From Rikenellaceae bacterium (GTDB taxonomy: Bacteria; Bacteroidota; Bacteroidia; Bacteroidales; Rikenellaceae), in the NCBI GenBank assembly GCA_017935625.1, contig JAGBHC010000051.1, positions 1 to 64,000 on the forward strand: 64,000 nt of DNA, read 5' to 3'. Below, in pieces: positions 8,014 through 20,545 of this stretch (its first letter is position 1; each line of letters begins with the position of its first letter). A program made the translations under genes and the position numbers. The notes under the pieces were generated by a model that saw nothing but the letters and a program-made list of their open reading frames with translations, was not told the DNA's origin and ran no database searches.

Positions 8014-9159
8014 ATGTTGTATCCTTTAAAATTCAAACCGAGGCTCAAAGAGAGAATCTGGGGCGGAGACAAATTGTTGTCGTTCGGACGTAAACTTACC
8101 TCCAGACAACGGGCGAGAGGCGTGAAAATCGGGGAAAGCTGGGACATTTCGGGTGTGGACGGCGACCTGTCGGTGGTGAGCAACGGTTTTTTGAAGGGCA
8201 ACAACCTCCAGGAGCTGGTCGAGGTCTACATGGGCGACCTGGTGGGCGACGCCGTCTACGAGAGATACGGGCTCACCTTTCCCGTGCTGGTCAAGCTGCT
8301 CGATGCGCAGGACACGCTCTCCATACAGGTCCATCCCGACGACCGGCTGGCCGAAGAGCGCCACGGCAGCTACGGCAAGAACGAACTGTGGTACATCGTG
8401 GAGTGCCAGCCCGGCGCCGCGGTATACATCGGGTTCAAGCGGAAAGTGACCCGCGAAGAGTTCATCGACGCACTCTCGGACGGCACCCTGCCCCGGCTGC
8501 TCAACCGTTTCGAGGTGAAAGTCGGCGACTGTTACTTCATCCCCGCCGGCACCATCCACGCCATCGACAAGGGGACCCTCATCGCCGAGGTGCAGCAGAC
8601 CTCCGACATCACCTACCGCGTCTTCGACTGGAACCGGGTGGATGCCGACGGCAAACCGCGCCTCCTGCACACCGCACTGGCCGTGGACGCCATCGACTTC
8701 GACGCCGAGACCCGCTACGACATCACCGTGCCCTCCGTCCCCAACCGGAGTACGGAGGTGGTCTCCTGCTCCCAGTTCACCGCCAACCTGCTCGAGGTGG
8801 AGGGCGAGACGACACGCGATTACGCCCCGCTCGACTCCTTCGTCATCTACACCGCCGTGAAGGGCAATCTGGAGGCGGTTTGCGACGACTGCGCCGAAAC
8901 GCTCGTCTGCGGCGAGAGCCTGCTCATTCCCGCCACCCAGGATGCGGTCACCCTGCGCGGCCACGGGAAGGTGCTGGAGATTTACGTGGGACGTCCCGCC
9001 ACGATGACCCCGTCCGACCGGGAGGAGGCCCGCCACGAGGCGTGCGGCTGCGGACACGAACACTATCACTATCACGACCACGAAGCATGCGGCTGCGGAC
9101 ACGACCGCCCGGAACACGAAGAGGCGATGTACCGGTTCCTGCACCGCCACACCTCCTGA
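8014..9159 (+). CDS. manA: mannose-6-phosphate isomerase, class I-type, with His/Cys-rich tail
   Basis: 381 residues. It interconverts mannose-6-phosphate and fructose-6-phosphate in the cytoplasm. The family motifs KERIWGG near the start, LSIQVHPDD (zinc-binding Gln/His) and FIPAGTIHAI are present. The ATG at 8014 gives the family N-terminus MLYPLKFKPRLKERIWGG; the longer upstream frame is not supported because transcription starts near 7859. Oddity: the last 44 residues (338-381) form a metal-binding-looking tail with two HEACGCGH repeats (341-348 and 356-363) separated by a His/Tyr stretch. This part is not in the usual enzyme and could store or deliver zinc (inference). Confidence 0.92.
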   Translation: MLYPLKFKPRLKERIWGGDKLLSFGRKLTSRQRARGVKIGESWDISGVDGDLSVVSNGFLKGNNLQELVEVYMGDLVGDAVYERYGLTFPVLVKLLDAQDTLSIQVHPDDRLAEERHGSYGKNELWYIVECQPGAAVYIGFKRKVTREEFIDALSDGTLPRLLNRFEVKVGDCYFIPAGTIHAIDKGTLIAEVQQTSDITYRVFDWNRVDADGKPRLLHTALAVDAIDFDAETRYDITVPSVPNRSTEVVSCSQFTANLLEVEGETTRDYAPLDSFVIYTAVKGNLEAVCDDCAETLVCGESLLIPATQDAVTLRGHGKVLEIYVGRPATMTPSDREEARHEACGCGHEHYHYHDHEACGCGHDRPEHEEAMYRFLHRHTS

Positions 9160-9194
9160 AACCGCATACCGGAACCGCGCACACCGAACACGAA

Positions 9195-9225
9195 GGGCCC
9201 GCCTCTCTATCGGAGGCGGGCCCTT
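9195..9225. terminator. bidirectional terminator between manA and gltD
   Basis: A strong stem, GGGCCCGCCTC/GAGGCGGGCCC (9195-9223), lies between convergent manA and gltD. The flanking T/A runs are short (CCCTTG on the plus strand). Confidence 0.6.
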
Positions 9226-9264
9226 GCCGTATGGGTTCTGCGGCCGAAGTACTTCTCGGCCGGG

Positions 9265-10683
9265 TTACTTCGCTTTCAGGAAACGGTCTATCCCCTCGGC
9301 GGCACGCCGGCCCGAGGCGATGGCCCGCACCACCAGCGAGGCGCCCGAGGCGGCGTCCCCCGCCACGAACAGCCGCTCCACCGAGGTGGCCTGGTTCGCA
9401 TCGGAGAGGATATTGCCGCGGGCGTCGAGCGCCGGAGCCGCATCCTGCGTCACGCTCGTGTCGGGATGGACGAAGCCCATCGCCAGCAGCACCAGGTCGG
9501 CCTCTATCACTTCGGTCCGGCCCGTGCCGCGCATCGTCATGCGGCCGCTCTCGTCCCGGCTCCACTCCACCTCTTCGACCTCCACGCCGCTCACCCGGCC
9601 GTTCTCGCCCAGAAAACGGCGCGTGCTGAGCAGCCAGCGGCGTTCGCACCCCTCCTCGTGCGACGAGGAGGTCTTGAGCACCATCGGATAGTGAGGCCAG
9701 GGCGTGTCGGGATTGTAATCCACCGGCGGCTTGGGCATAATCTCAATCTGGATGATTCGCTCGGCACCCTGGCGCACCGCCGTTCCCACGCAGTCGCTGC
9801 CCGTGTCGCCGCCGCCGATGACCAGCACCCGTTTTCCCTTGGCCGATATCCGCTCCGCGGGCTTCACGCCCGCCCCGGCATTGACCCGGTTCTGCTGACG
9901 CAGCAGCTCCAGCGCGAAATGAATCCCCTTCAGCTCGCGCCCCTCGACCGCGATGTCGCGCGGCACGCCCGAACCGATGGCCAGACAGACGGCATCGTAC
10001 TCCGCCAGCAGACCGCCCACCGTCACATCGCGGCCGAGCGCCGTTCCGGTACGGAATTCCACGCCCTGCCCCCGCATGACGGCCAGCCGGCGGTCGATAA
10101 TCTGCTTGTTGAGCTTGAAATCCGGAATACCCAGACGCAGCAGACCGCCCGCCCACTCGTCGCGTTCGAACACCACCACCCGGTGTCCCCGCCGGCTGAG
10201 CCGGTTGGCGCAGGCCAGTCCCGCGGGACCGCTGCCCACCACGGCCACGCTCCGCCCCGAAGAGCGGCGCGCGGGACGGGCCGTTACATAGCCGCCCTCG
10301 AATGCCCGTTCGGCGATGGCGGCCTCGTTTTCGCGAATGGTCACCGGCTCGTCGGAAAGTTTCAACACGCACGCCTTCTCGCACAGCGCCGGACAGACGC
10401 GGCCCGTGAATTCGGGAAAGTCGTTGGTCTCGGTCAATACGGCATAGGCCTCTTTCCATCGGCCGTGCCAGGCCAGGTCCTGCCACTCGGGCTGTTTGTT
10501 GCCCAGCGGACAGGCCCAGTGGCAGAACGGGACGCCGCAATCCATGCAGCGCGAAGCCTGCAGCTTGCGGTCCTCCACGTTCAGCGTCTGCTCCACCTCG
10601 GCGTAATCGTAGATGCGGTCGTGCAGCGGCCGATAGCCGGCCTCCTTGCGACGAAGCGTCAAAAATGCTTTCGGATTTCCCAT
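9265..10683 (-). CDS. gltD: glutamate synthase small subunit
   Basis: 472 residues. It is the electron-transfer subunit of NAD(P)H-dependent glutamate synthase, passing electrons to GltB. The N-terminal cysteine cluster (CMDCGVPFCHWACPLGN) should bind 4Fe-4S. The first dinucleotide fold carries VVGSGPAGLACANRL with VVVFERDEWAGG, and the second carries VLVIGGGDTGSDCVG. It starts 20 bp after gltB stops on the same strand, forming a gltBD operon. The length fits the family. Confidence 0.96.
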   Translation of the reverse strand: MGNPKAFLTLRRKEAGYRPLHDRIYDYAEVEQTLNVEDRKLQASRCMDCGVPFCHWACPLGNKQPEWQDLAWHGRWKEAYAVLTETNDFPEFTGRVCPALCEKACVLKLSDEPVTIRENEAAIAERAFEGGYVTARPARRSSGRSVAVVGSGPAGLACANRLSRRGHRVVVFERDEWAGGLLRLGIPDFKLNKQIIDRRLAVMRGQGVEFRTGTALGRDVTVGGLLAEYDAVCLAIGSGVPRDIAVEGRELKGIHFALELLRQQNRVNAGAGVKPAERISAKGKRVLVIGGGDTGSDCVGTAVRQGAERIIQIEIMPKPPVDYNPDTPWPHYPMVLKTSSSHEEGCERRWLLSTRRFLGENGRVSGVEVEEVEWSRDESGRMTMRGTGRTEVIEADLVLLAMGFVHPDTSVTQDAAPALDARGNILSDANQATSVERLFVAGDAASGASLVVRAIASGRRAAEGIDRFLKAK

Positions 10684-10703
10684 GATTCCTCTCCTATTCC
10701 GTT

Positions 10704-15233
<4,530 letters not shown>

Positions 15234-15400
15234 TATCCAACTTTTTAGGTAATTATATCTCTTTGCCTTCGCCGACCGGGGCCGTGAGCTCGCCGCTCCC
15301 TCCTCCGGTCCCCGTTTTCGCCGCCGGCCGGGATTCCGGGACCGGCCTCCCGCTCCGCAGACAGGCTGTTTTTCCGCCCTTTTTCACTGCGGGAACCGGA

Positions 15401-15408
15401 CAAAGTTA
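15401..15408 (-). promoter_or_regulatory. promoter -7 box for gltBD
   Basis: On the minus strand TAACTTTG matches TAnnTTTG. No clear -33 box. It implies a leader of about 160 nt (15234-15394) that is GC-rich with a T-run (CTGTTTTTCC on the plus strand); I see no known riboswitch in it. Confidence 0.5.
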
Positions 15409-15987
15409 CGTATTCCGGGATAAAAAAAAGGAGCATACGACAACTTTTTCGACCATTCTGACGGTTTGCCTCTTTTTCTCCGAATCGCCTTTTTATCCGT
15501 TAGCGCAACCGCCGGGTCCGGTTATGGATTATAACCCCCGTTTCGGGCGGCCGACGGCGCGGAAGGCCCCCGGAAGCCCGTCCGCACCCCGCATGGCCCC
15601 GTGCGCCCCCTCCGGCCGCTCCCCGGAAACGTGCATCTGCGCGGCCGTTTCCCGAAAGCATGGGGCTCCCCGACCCGCCCGGAAACGACCCCTCTCAACC
15701 GCACCGGAAACGGGCCCCTCCGCGACCGTCCCCCGAAAAAGCATCTGCGCGGCGCCGCTCCGCACGCTTCGTCCGGATTCTCGCTCCGGTTCCTCCTCAC
15801 CCGCTCCCCCGAGCCGGCGGCCGGCGGCGCAGCAAAGTCGCCCCGAAAAGTCGCCCCCCAAGAGTCGCGAAGCGGAGAAATCCGCCGCCCGGGAAGCACA
15901 CTTTCCGCCGCCCGACGCCCGTCCGATACCACAAAAAGTCGCAAAAAGCACGATAAAAGACAATATTGCAAAAAAGATGAAATAATA
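15409..15987. other. gene-free GC-rich spacer
   Basis: About 580 bp between the gltB promoter and the candidate RNA gene. Long frames on both strands are Arg/Pro-rich and mirror one another, without domains or signal peptides. I see no supported gene. Confidence 0.5.
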
Positions 15988-16019
15988 CTTGCCTCGTATC
16001 GAGAAATATTCTACCTTTG
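15988..16019 (+). promoter_or_regulatory. promoter of candidate small RNA
   Basis: A CTTG -33 box (15988-15991) and a TACCTTTG -7 box (16012-16019) are separated by 20 bp. No protein gene follows on this strand until 16990, and a terminator intervenes. Confidence 0.65.
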
Positions 16020-16025
16020 CCGTAC

Positions 16026-16214
16026 AAATAGAACCTTCGGAACGGAAAAGCGGACAAAACGGTTCCACTCCGGCCGCTTCCGTCACTCAATAGACTGAGG
16101 GCATATCACTTCGGTGATGATGTTCCGACGATAAAACAGTTGGTAAGGAGGGATCAATTGTTTTCATAATCATTTAGTGGAGGCTACGGCTCTTTCGGGA
16201 GCCGTAGTTTTTTT
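16026..16214 (+). ncRNA. candidate structured small RNA, about 189 nt
   Basis: Bounded by a good promoter (15988-16019) and a strong terminator (stem CTACGGCTC/GAGCCGTAG at 16184-16207 followed by seven T). Between them no frame of useful length begins with a plausible start. Visible helices are GGAAC/GTTCC (16039-16066), ATCAC-TTCG-GTGAT (16105-16118, a C(UUCG)G tetraloop) and AAAACAGTTG/CAATTGTTTT (16133-16164, one G-U pair). The last has a 12-nt loop that displays AAGGAGG, the Shine-Dalgarno sequence. The ends do not pair as in 6S RNA, and I do not recognise tmRNA, SRP RNA or RNase P features. Function unknown. Confidence 0.55.
16184..16214 (+). terminator. intrinsic terminator of the small RNA
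   Basis: A 9-bp perfect stem with a 6-nt loop is followed directly by seven T. Only the plus-strand reading has the U-tract. Confidence 0.85.
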
Positions 16215-16272
16215 ATGCCCCTTCGTTCCGTATTTTATATACGTACCATCCCGCCCGTTCCGGGGTTCCGCC

Positions 16273-16794
16273 CTACTCCAGCGCCAGACTCAGCTGCGGG
16301 TCGGGACACAGATTCACCACCTCGCGCCCCAGACGGCGGGCATAGTGCACGGTGTAGTGCGTTCCGCCTTTCGAACCGTCGTAGAAAGCCACCACCAGTC
16401 CGCTCCGGTCCACCATGTAGCGGTCGCGGGCCAGGTAGCTCGAAGCCCCGTTCTCCTCGCACACAACCACCTGATAGTCGGCACGCTCCACGATGCGCCG
16501 GTAGCGCATCCGCTCCGCGGCCGGGAAACGGTCGGCCTGTCCCGGACAGGGTATCGCCGCCACCAGACGCACGTCGCCGTGCCGCGCCCTGAGACGCAGC
16601 ACGCACTCGGCGGCCGCCAGGTCGAACCCCGCAGCCATGCCGCTGTAAAAGATGCGCATGCCCCGCCGGTAAAGTTCCTCCGCCGTCCGCTCCAGCGCCG
16701 CAGGCTCGGCGAGGGGATGGCGGTCGTAGTTGCGATGACCGGTGAACGCGACGCTGCGCCCGACCTCCGGTTCCCAAAGATGCTGCTCCGTCAT
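16273..16794 (-). CDS. SLOG-superfamily (YpsA/DUF1273-like) protein
   Basis: 173 residues using the start at 16794 (MTEQHLWEPEVGRSVAFTGH). VAFTGHRNYDRHP and the glycine-rich FYSGMAAGFDLAAAE fit the DUF1273/YpsA branch of the SLOG Rossmann-like fold, thought to bind nucleotide-derived ligands. The C-terminus (MVDRSGLVVAFYDGSKGGTHYTVHYA) also fits. The frame is open upstream to 16926, but those residues look non-conserved. It stands alone between the small RNA and the YtxH operon. The precise role is unknown. Confidence 0.8.
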   Translation of the reverse strand: MTEQHLWEPEVGRSVAFTGHRNYDRHPLAEPAALERTAEELYRRGMRIFYSGMAAGFDLAAAECVLRLRARHGDVRLVAAIPCPGQADRFPAAERMRYRRIVERADYQVVVCEENGASSYLARDRYMVDRSGLVVAFYDGSKGGTHYTVHYARRLGREVVNLCPDPQLSLALE

Positions 16795-16912
16795 AGTCGA
16801 AAGGGCCGGAGGAGTGTCCGTCGGAACACCGCCGGGAGTTCCGCTCCGGCCGACGGCAAAAATAGTCAAAAAAGAGAAAAAAGTTTCGCCGAAGGGCACT
16901 ATTGGAATCAGA

Positions 16913-16944
16913 TTTGCAGATGCCACGATATATTTCTAATTTTG
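16913..16944 (+). promoter_or_regulatory. promoter of YtxH/holin-like operon
   Basis: A TTTG -33 box (16913-16916) and a TAATTTTG -7 box (16937-16944) are 20 bp apart, an ideal match to the phylum consensus. Confidence 0.8.
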
Positions 16945-16989
16945 TTTAGACTTTCGTATTTTTAACCTTCATTCAAAAAAATTACGACT

Positions 16990-17181
16990 ATGAAAAGTTC
17001 AGCCAACTGCATTCTGGCCTTCCTCGGCGGCGCAATCGCCGGTGCGGCCGTAGCGCTGCTCATGGCCCCCAAAAGCGGGGAGGAGACCCGGCGCATGATT
17101 AAGGACTTCGCACGCAAGGAGTTCGACGACCTGAAATGCCACTGCCACGACAAGGTGGAAGAGGTGAAAAAGGAGTTCTAG
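16990..17181 (+). CDS. YtxH-domain small membrane protein
   Basis: 63 residues: a glycine-containing membrane helix (FLGGAIAGAAVALLMAPKSG) followed by EETRRMIKDFARKEF and a charged helix, the YtxH pattern. The family is linked to general stress in Firmicutes; its molecular role is unknown. It is the first gene of a three-gene envelope operon. Confidence 0.85.
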   Translation: MKSSANCILAFLGGAIAGAAVALLMAPKSGEETRRMIKDFARKEFDDLKCHCHDKVEEVKKEF

Positions 17182-17208
17182 CCATTCAACCTTTAACCGA
17201 CAACGGAG

Positions 17209-17556
17209 ATGGAAACAGAGATGAAGACCGACCAGATAACCCAACAGATAAGCGAATACGTCAATCTGAGAGCGGACGCTTTCAAATTGAAAATGGCCGA
17301 AGACCTGTCCACCACGCTCAGCAGCATGTTCGGCGTACTGCTGTTCGTACTGCTCGTCACCGTAGCGGGCCTGTTCTTCACCACGGCGCTCACCCTGTGG
17401 CTCGCCATGCTGATAGGCTCCCTGACCTGGGCGCTGGTGATTATGGGAGCGCTGCTGCTGATTGCTTCGGCCGTGGTGTTCGTTCGCAGAGACCGGTTGA
17501 TAACCGATGCCCTGGTGGCCATGTTCTGCCGTAAGTTTTTTTCACCCAAAGAGTGA
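17209..17556 (+). CDS. phage-holin-superfamily-like (YqjE-type) membrane protein
   Basis: 115 residues. An amphipathic N-terminal helix is followed by two hydrophobic segments (FGVLLFVLLVTVAGLFFTTA, then WALVIMGALLLIASAVVFV) and a short basic tail. The pattern fits the holin III/YqjE group found in bacterial chromosomes next to YtxH-like genes; no lysis role is implied. The start could be 17209 or the Met at 17221. It lies 27 bp after the YtxH gene. Confidence 0.75.
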   Translation: METEMKTDQITQQISEYVNLRADAFKLKMAEDLSTTLSSMFGVLLFVLLVTVAGLFFTTALTLWLAMLIGSLTWALVIMGALLLIASAVVFVRRDRLITDALVAMFCRKFFSPKE

Positions 17557-17562
17557 CCGGCC

Positions 17563-17910
17563 ATGAAAAGAACGGATTACACCCGCGAGCAACTCGCGCA
17601 GATAGGCAGCCTCGAAGAGCTCAGGCGCATGAGGCGGCTCATCGACTGGAAGCTCGACTCGAAAGAGAGCCAGCTCCTCTCGCAAGCCAACCGGGCCATG
17701 GAAATCTTCTCCTGGAGTTACTGGTCGAACCTGCTTCTCAACAAAGCGGAACTCTTTTCGTCTCTGATTCGCACCGTGTGGACGGGCTACCACTTCGCCG
17801 CCTCGCACCTGAGGCGCAACGACGACCTGCGCGAATCCGCTCCTTCCGACCGGGAAAAGAGCGGAACGGAGCCGGGCTCCGCACCGACGAACCCGGCACA
17901 AACGGAATGA
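17563..17910 (+). CDS. hypothetical protein of the YtxH operon
   Basis: 115 residues, starting 6 bp after the holin-like gene. I do not recognise the family. The N-terminus is a charged helix (EQLAQIGSLEELRRMRRLID). The middle (WSYWSNLLLNKAELFSSLI) could be amphipathic or membrane-associated. The tail is polar and low in complexity. Its position suggests it works with the two membrane proteins before it. Confidence 0.65.
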   Translation: MKRTDYTREQLAQIGSLEELRRMRRLIDWKLDSKESQLLSQANRAMEIFSWSYWSNLLLNKAELFSSLIRTVWTGYHFAASHLRRNDDLRESAPSDREKSGTEPGSAPTNPAQTE

Positions 17911-17989
17911 CCCGCCGCGCAGCACCCACAAAGACGGAGGCTCCGCTCGGCCGCGGCCGCAGACCGGAGAACTCCGCGCCTGAAAACGA

Positions 17990-18030
17990 AATCGGGAGCC
18001 GGACCCCATGGTCCGGCTCCCGATTTTATT
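17990..18030. terminator. bidirectional terminator
   Basis: A long perfect stem, AATCGGGAGCCGGACC with its complement around a CCAT loop, has A-rich left and T-rich right flanks. It serves the YtxH operon and the convergent rubrerythrin gene. Confidence 0.9.
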
Positions 18031-18045
18031 GCGGTTTCTGTCCGA

Positions 18046-18594
18046 CTATTTGAAATAGCGGTTGTAGAGACCCTCGAAACCCTTGCCGTGGCGGGCCTCG
18101 TCCTTGGCCATCTCATGAACGGTGTCGTGAATGGCATCGAGGTTGGCGGCCTTAGCCAGCGTAGCGATACGCTTCTTGTCGGCGCAGGCTCCGCTCTCGG
18201 CATGCATTCTCTTGTAGAGGTTGGTCTTGGTGTCCCATACGCACTCGCCCAGCAGTTCGGCGAATTTGGCTGCGTGCTCGGCCTCCTCCCATGCGTAGCG
18301 CTTGAAGGCATCGGCTACCTCGGGATAGCCCTCGCGGTCGGCCTGACGGCTCATGGCCAGATACATGCCCACCTCGGTGCACTCGCCCATGAAGTGGTCC
18401 TTGAGACCCTGAAGAATCTCGGCATCCACATCTTTGGCCACGCCGATGACGTGCTCGTCTACGAACGAGATGGCGTCGTCGCTCTCGACCATCTCCTCGA
18501 ATTTCGAAGCGGGAACGCCGCACATGGGGCATTTTTCGGGAGCAGCGTCTCCCTCGTGGATATAACCACATACAGTACATCTGAACTTTTTCAT
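18046..18594 (-). CDS. reverse rubrerythrin (peroxide-reducing diiron protein)
   Basis: 182 residues with the rubredoxin-like domain first (C6, C9, C22, C25: CTVCGY and CPMCGV), then the ferritin-like diiron domain with [15 protein letters not shown] and [10 protein letters not shown]. This order defines reverse rubrerythrin, which reduces hydrogen peroxide in anaerobes using NAD(P)H-derived electrons. It lies 20 bp after a Fur/PerR-family regulator on the same strand, so peroxide control is likely. Confidence 0.93.
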   Translation of the reverse strand: MKKFRCTVCGYIHEGDAAPEKCPMCGVPASKFEEMVESDDAISFVDEHVIGVAKDVDAEILQGLKDHFMGECTEVGMYLAMSRQADREGYPEVADAFKRYAWEEAEHAAKFAELLGECVWDTKTNLYKRMHAESGACADKKRIATLAKAANLDAIHDTVHEMAKDEARHGKGFEGLYNRYFK

Positions 18595-18614
18595 TTCTCT
18601 AAGCTTTTTAATAG

Positions 18615-19052
18615 TTAAACGTTCGGTTTCTTATCCGTTTTATCCAATCCTTTTCCACAACAGTCGGAACATACGCCCGTGAAATTGACCTGCAACGACT
18701 CCACCCGGCAACCGGCAGGCAGGCAGGCTCCCAGGCCGGTGTCCGCCGCCGGCAGGTCGGTCACCCGCCCGCAGCAACGGCAGTAGAAGTGGGAGTGGGG
18801 CACCGTTTCCGCGTCGAAACGGCTCGTTCCGCTCTCGATATCCAGCCTCGATATCGCGCCCGACGCCGCCAGCAGATAGACCGTATTGTAGACCGTGGTC
18901 TTCGACAGCGTGGGCATCGACGGCGAGAGGGCCGAATAGATATCCTCGACGGTGGGGTGCGTCCGATGCGAATGCAAATACTCCATGATGGCGAGCCGCT
19001 GAACGGACGGCTTCACCCCGTGTTCCGTAAGATATCTTTGAATATCGACCAT
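18615..19052 (-). CDS. Fur/PerR-family transcriptional repressor
   Basis: 145 residues. The winged helix ([20 protein letters not shown], then [14 protein letters not shown]) is followed by the metal-binding domain with [12 protein letters not shown] and CSDCCGKG structural zinc cysteines. Its position before reverse rubrerythrin indicates a PerR-type peroxide sensor rather than an iron regulator (inference). The start at 19052 is chosen because the promoter lies at 19084-19115, downstream of any longer start. An inverted repeat overlaps the transcription start and suggests autoregulation. Confidence 0.9.
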   Translation of the reverse strand: MVDIQRYLTEHGVKPSVQRLAIMEYLHSHRTHPTVEDIYSALSPSMPTLSKTTVYNTVYLLAASGAISRLDIESGTSRFDAETVPHSHFYCRCCGRVTDLPAADTGLGACLPAGCRVESLQVNFTGVCSDCCGKGLDKTDKKPNV

Positions 19053-19058
19053 TATTGA

Positions 19059-19076
19059 AATAAATACAATTTTATT
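19059..19076 (-). promoter_or_regulatory. candidate PerR operator
   Basis: AATAAA-6 nt-TTTATT is a perfect inverted repeat between the -7 box and the perR start codon. AT-rich dyads of this kind are typical for Fur/PerR proteins, although it differs from the canonical TTATAATnATTATAA. Confidence 0.5.
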
Positions 19077-19083
19077 ATCGACA

Positions 19084-19115
19084 CAAAAATAACACGCTTT
19101 TTCGAAATCTCCAAA
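19084..19115 (-). promoter_or_regulatory. promoter of perR-rubrerythrin operon
   Basis: On the minus strand TATTTTTG (19084-19091) and TTTG (19112-19115) are 20 bp apart. Confidence 0.75.
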
Positions 19116-19321
19116 TTCCGGCCCCTTTTTTTGCACGATTTCCGCAAAAACGACCTGTTCCGGCGGCTGGGCACTCCGGAAACCGCCGCCCGCCGAGGCG
19201 TCCGGTTCCCTTTCCGGGAATACGCGCCCGGCGGAGTGCCGTGCCTCTTCCGGGAGCGGGTAACGATTCGCACACCGGGGAACAGGTGTCATCTTTGGCT
19301 GCGCCTTAGATACTCCCGCTC

Positions 19322-19370
19322 GGCAAAACGCAAGCAAGCTTGCTTTTGCCCTCGCTTATCCGTATCTTTG
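19322..19370 (+). promoter_or_regulatory. palindrome-containing promoter of glutaminase gene
   Basis: A hairpin-forming dyad (19322-19350: GGCAAAA and GCAAG arms closing on CTTGC and TTTTGCC) overlaps a CTTG -33 box (19339-19342). The -7 box TATCTTTG (19363-19370) follows at 20 bp. From memory, similar GCAAGCAAGCTTGC blocks ending in TATCTTTG recur in Bacteroidales intergenic DNA; I see one copy here. Confidence 0.6.
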
Positions 19371-19427
19371 TTCGGCGGCATCGCTCTCCGGAAACCGCCG
19401 CCGCAAACAGTCCAAAGACCGACGCCC

Positions 19428-20396
19428 ATGACACACCCCACGCTGACGCTGTCGCAAATCACCGAAGTGGTGAACGACGCCTACGAGATATTCCGCCACG
19501 ACCGCAGCGGACACAACGCCTCCTACATCCCCTATCTGGCCGACGTCCCCTCCGAACTGTTCGGCATCGCGGTCTGCCTGTGCAGCGGGGAGAGCGTCGC
19601 GGTCGGCGACACCGACTACCTGTTCGGCATCGAATCGGTGTCGAAAGTGCCCACGGCCATCCTGGCCATGGAGCAGCAGGGGGCCGAATACGTGCTGGAA
19701 CACATCGGGGCCAACGCCACGGGACTGCCCTTCAACTCCATCCTGGCCCTGCTGCTGGAGAAGGAACACCCCTCCACCCCGCTCGTCAATGCCGGCGCCA
19801 TCGCGGCCTGCAGCATGATTGAGCCGCGGGGCGACCGGGCCGGCAAGAGCGAGGCCATCGCCTCGTTCGCCGGCAGACTCTGCGGCAGCCGGCTGCCGCT
19901 CATCGGGGAGCTCTACCGCTCGGAATCGGAGACCAACTTCAACAACCGCTCCATCCTCTGGCTGCTCCGTCAGGAGAATAGGCTCTTCGACGACCCCCAG
20001 ACCGCACTCGACCTCTACACCGAGCAATGCTCGCTCGGAGTCACCGCACGCCAGCTGGCCGTGGCCGGAGCCACCATCTCCAACGACGGATTCAACCCCG
20101 TGTCCCGCGAACAGGTGTTCGACCGCCGGCTCGCTCCGCAAATCATCTCGCTCATCGCCACCGTCGGATTCTACGAACGCACGGGCGAATGGCTCTTCCG
20201 TTCGGGCATTCCCGCCAAAACGGGCGTGGGCGGCGGCATCATGGCCACGGTTCCGGGGCTGATGGGCATCGCCACCTTCTCCCCGCCGCTCGACGAGTCG
20301 GGCAACTCGGTGCGCGGACAGAAGGCCATCACCTACATCGCCCGCAAACTGGGCCTCAACGTCTACGGCAGCAGCCGGCCCGTCATCGCGCGATGA
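19428..20396 (+). CDS. glsA: glutaminase A
   Basis: 322 residues. It hydrolyses glutamine to glutamate and ammonia in the cytoplasm. The serine-dependent fold is shown by ESVSKVPTAILAM (catalytic S70-x-x-K73), NAGAIAAC, NFNNRSI, TAGATISN-like VAGATISNDGFNP and PAKTGVGGGIMA. The length is near the family norm (about 305-310). The longer upstream frame crosses the promoter, so the ATG at 19428 is the start. It is a single gene; in gut anaerobes glutaminases can contribute to acid tolerance (known for other species, inference here). Confidence 0.95.
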   Translation: MTHPTLTLSQITEVVNDAYEIFRHDRSGHNASYIPYLADVPSELFGIAVCLCSGESVAVGDTDYLFGIESVSKVPTAILAMEQQGAEYVLEHIGANATGLPFNSILALLLEKEHPSTPLVNAGAIAACSMIEPRGDRAGKSEAIASFAGRLCGSRLPLIGELYRSESETNFNNRSILWLLRQENRLFDDPQTALDLYTEQCSLGVTARQLAVAGATISNDGFNPVSREQVFDRRLAPQIISLIATVGFYERTGEWLFRSGIPAKTGVGGGIMATVPGLMGIATFSPPLDESGNSVRGQKAITYIARKLGLNVYGSSRPVIAR

Positions 20397-20480
20397 AGAG
20401 AGCGGCACGCTCCGCACCGCCGAACTCCGCCCGCCGCCGCGGCTCCCGCGCCGGCACCCCCGCCCCGGGAGCGGCCCCCC

Positions 20481-20521
20481 CAAAAAAAAGAAGCGCCCGC
20501 AGCTGCAGCTGCGGGCGCTTC
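20481..20521 (-). terminator. terminator after folD
   Basis: A perfect stem (AAGCGCCCGCAGCTG and its complement) is followed on the minus strand by a run of T (the A-run at 20481-20489 on the plus strand). Confidence 0.88.
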
Positions 20522-20545
20522 GCATCTTCGTCCGAAACGGAAAGC

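Noticed and set aside
15522-16098. Overlapping 150-185 residue frames on both strands in the gltB spacer
   Set aside because: Arg/Pro/Gly-rich translations mirror one another, there is no signal peptide or domain, and one frame runs into the small-RNA promoter.
16026-16214. 6S RNA, tmRNA, SRP RNA or RNase P RNA
   Set aside because: The ends do not form a long closing stem, there is no tRNA-like end or tag ORF, no SRP apical loop, and the length is too short for RNase P RNA.
17209-17556. Prophage holin
   Set aside because: No phage genes nearby; the YtxH neighbour and housekeeping promoter fit the chromosomal envelope-protein branch.
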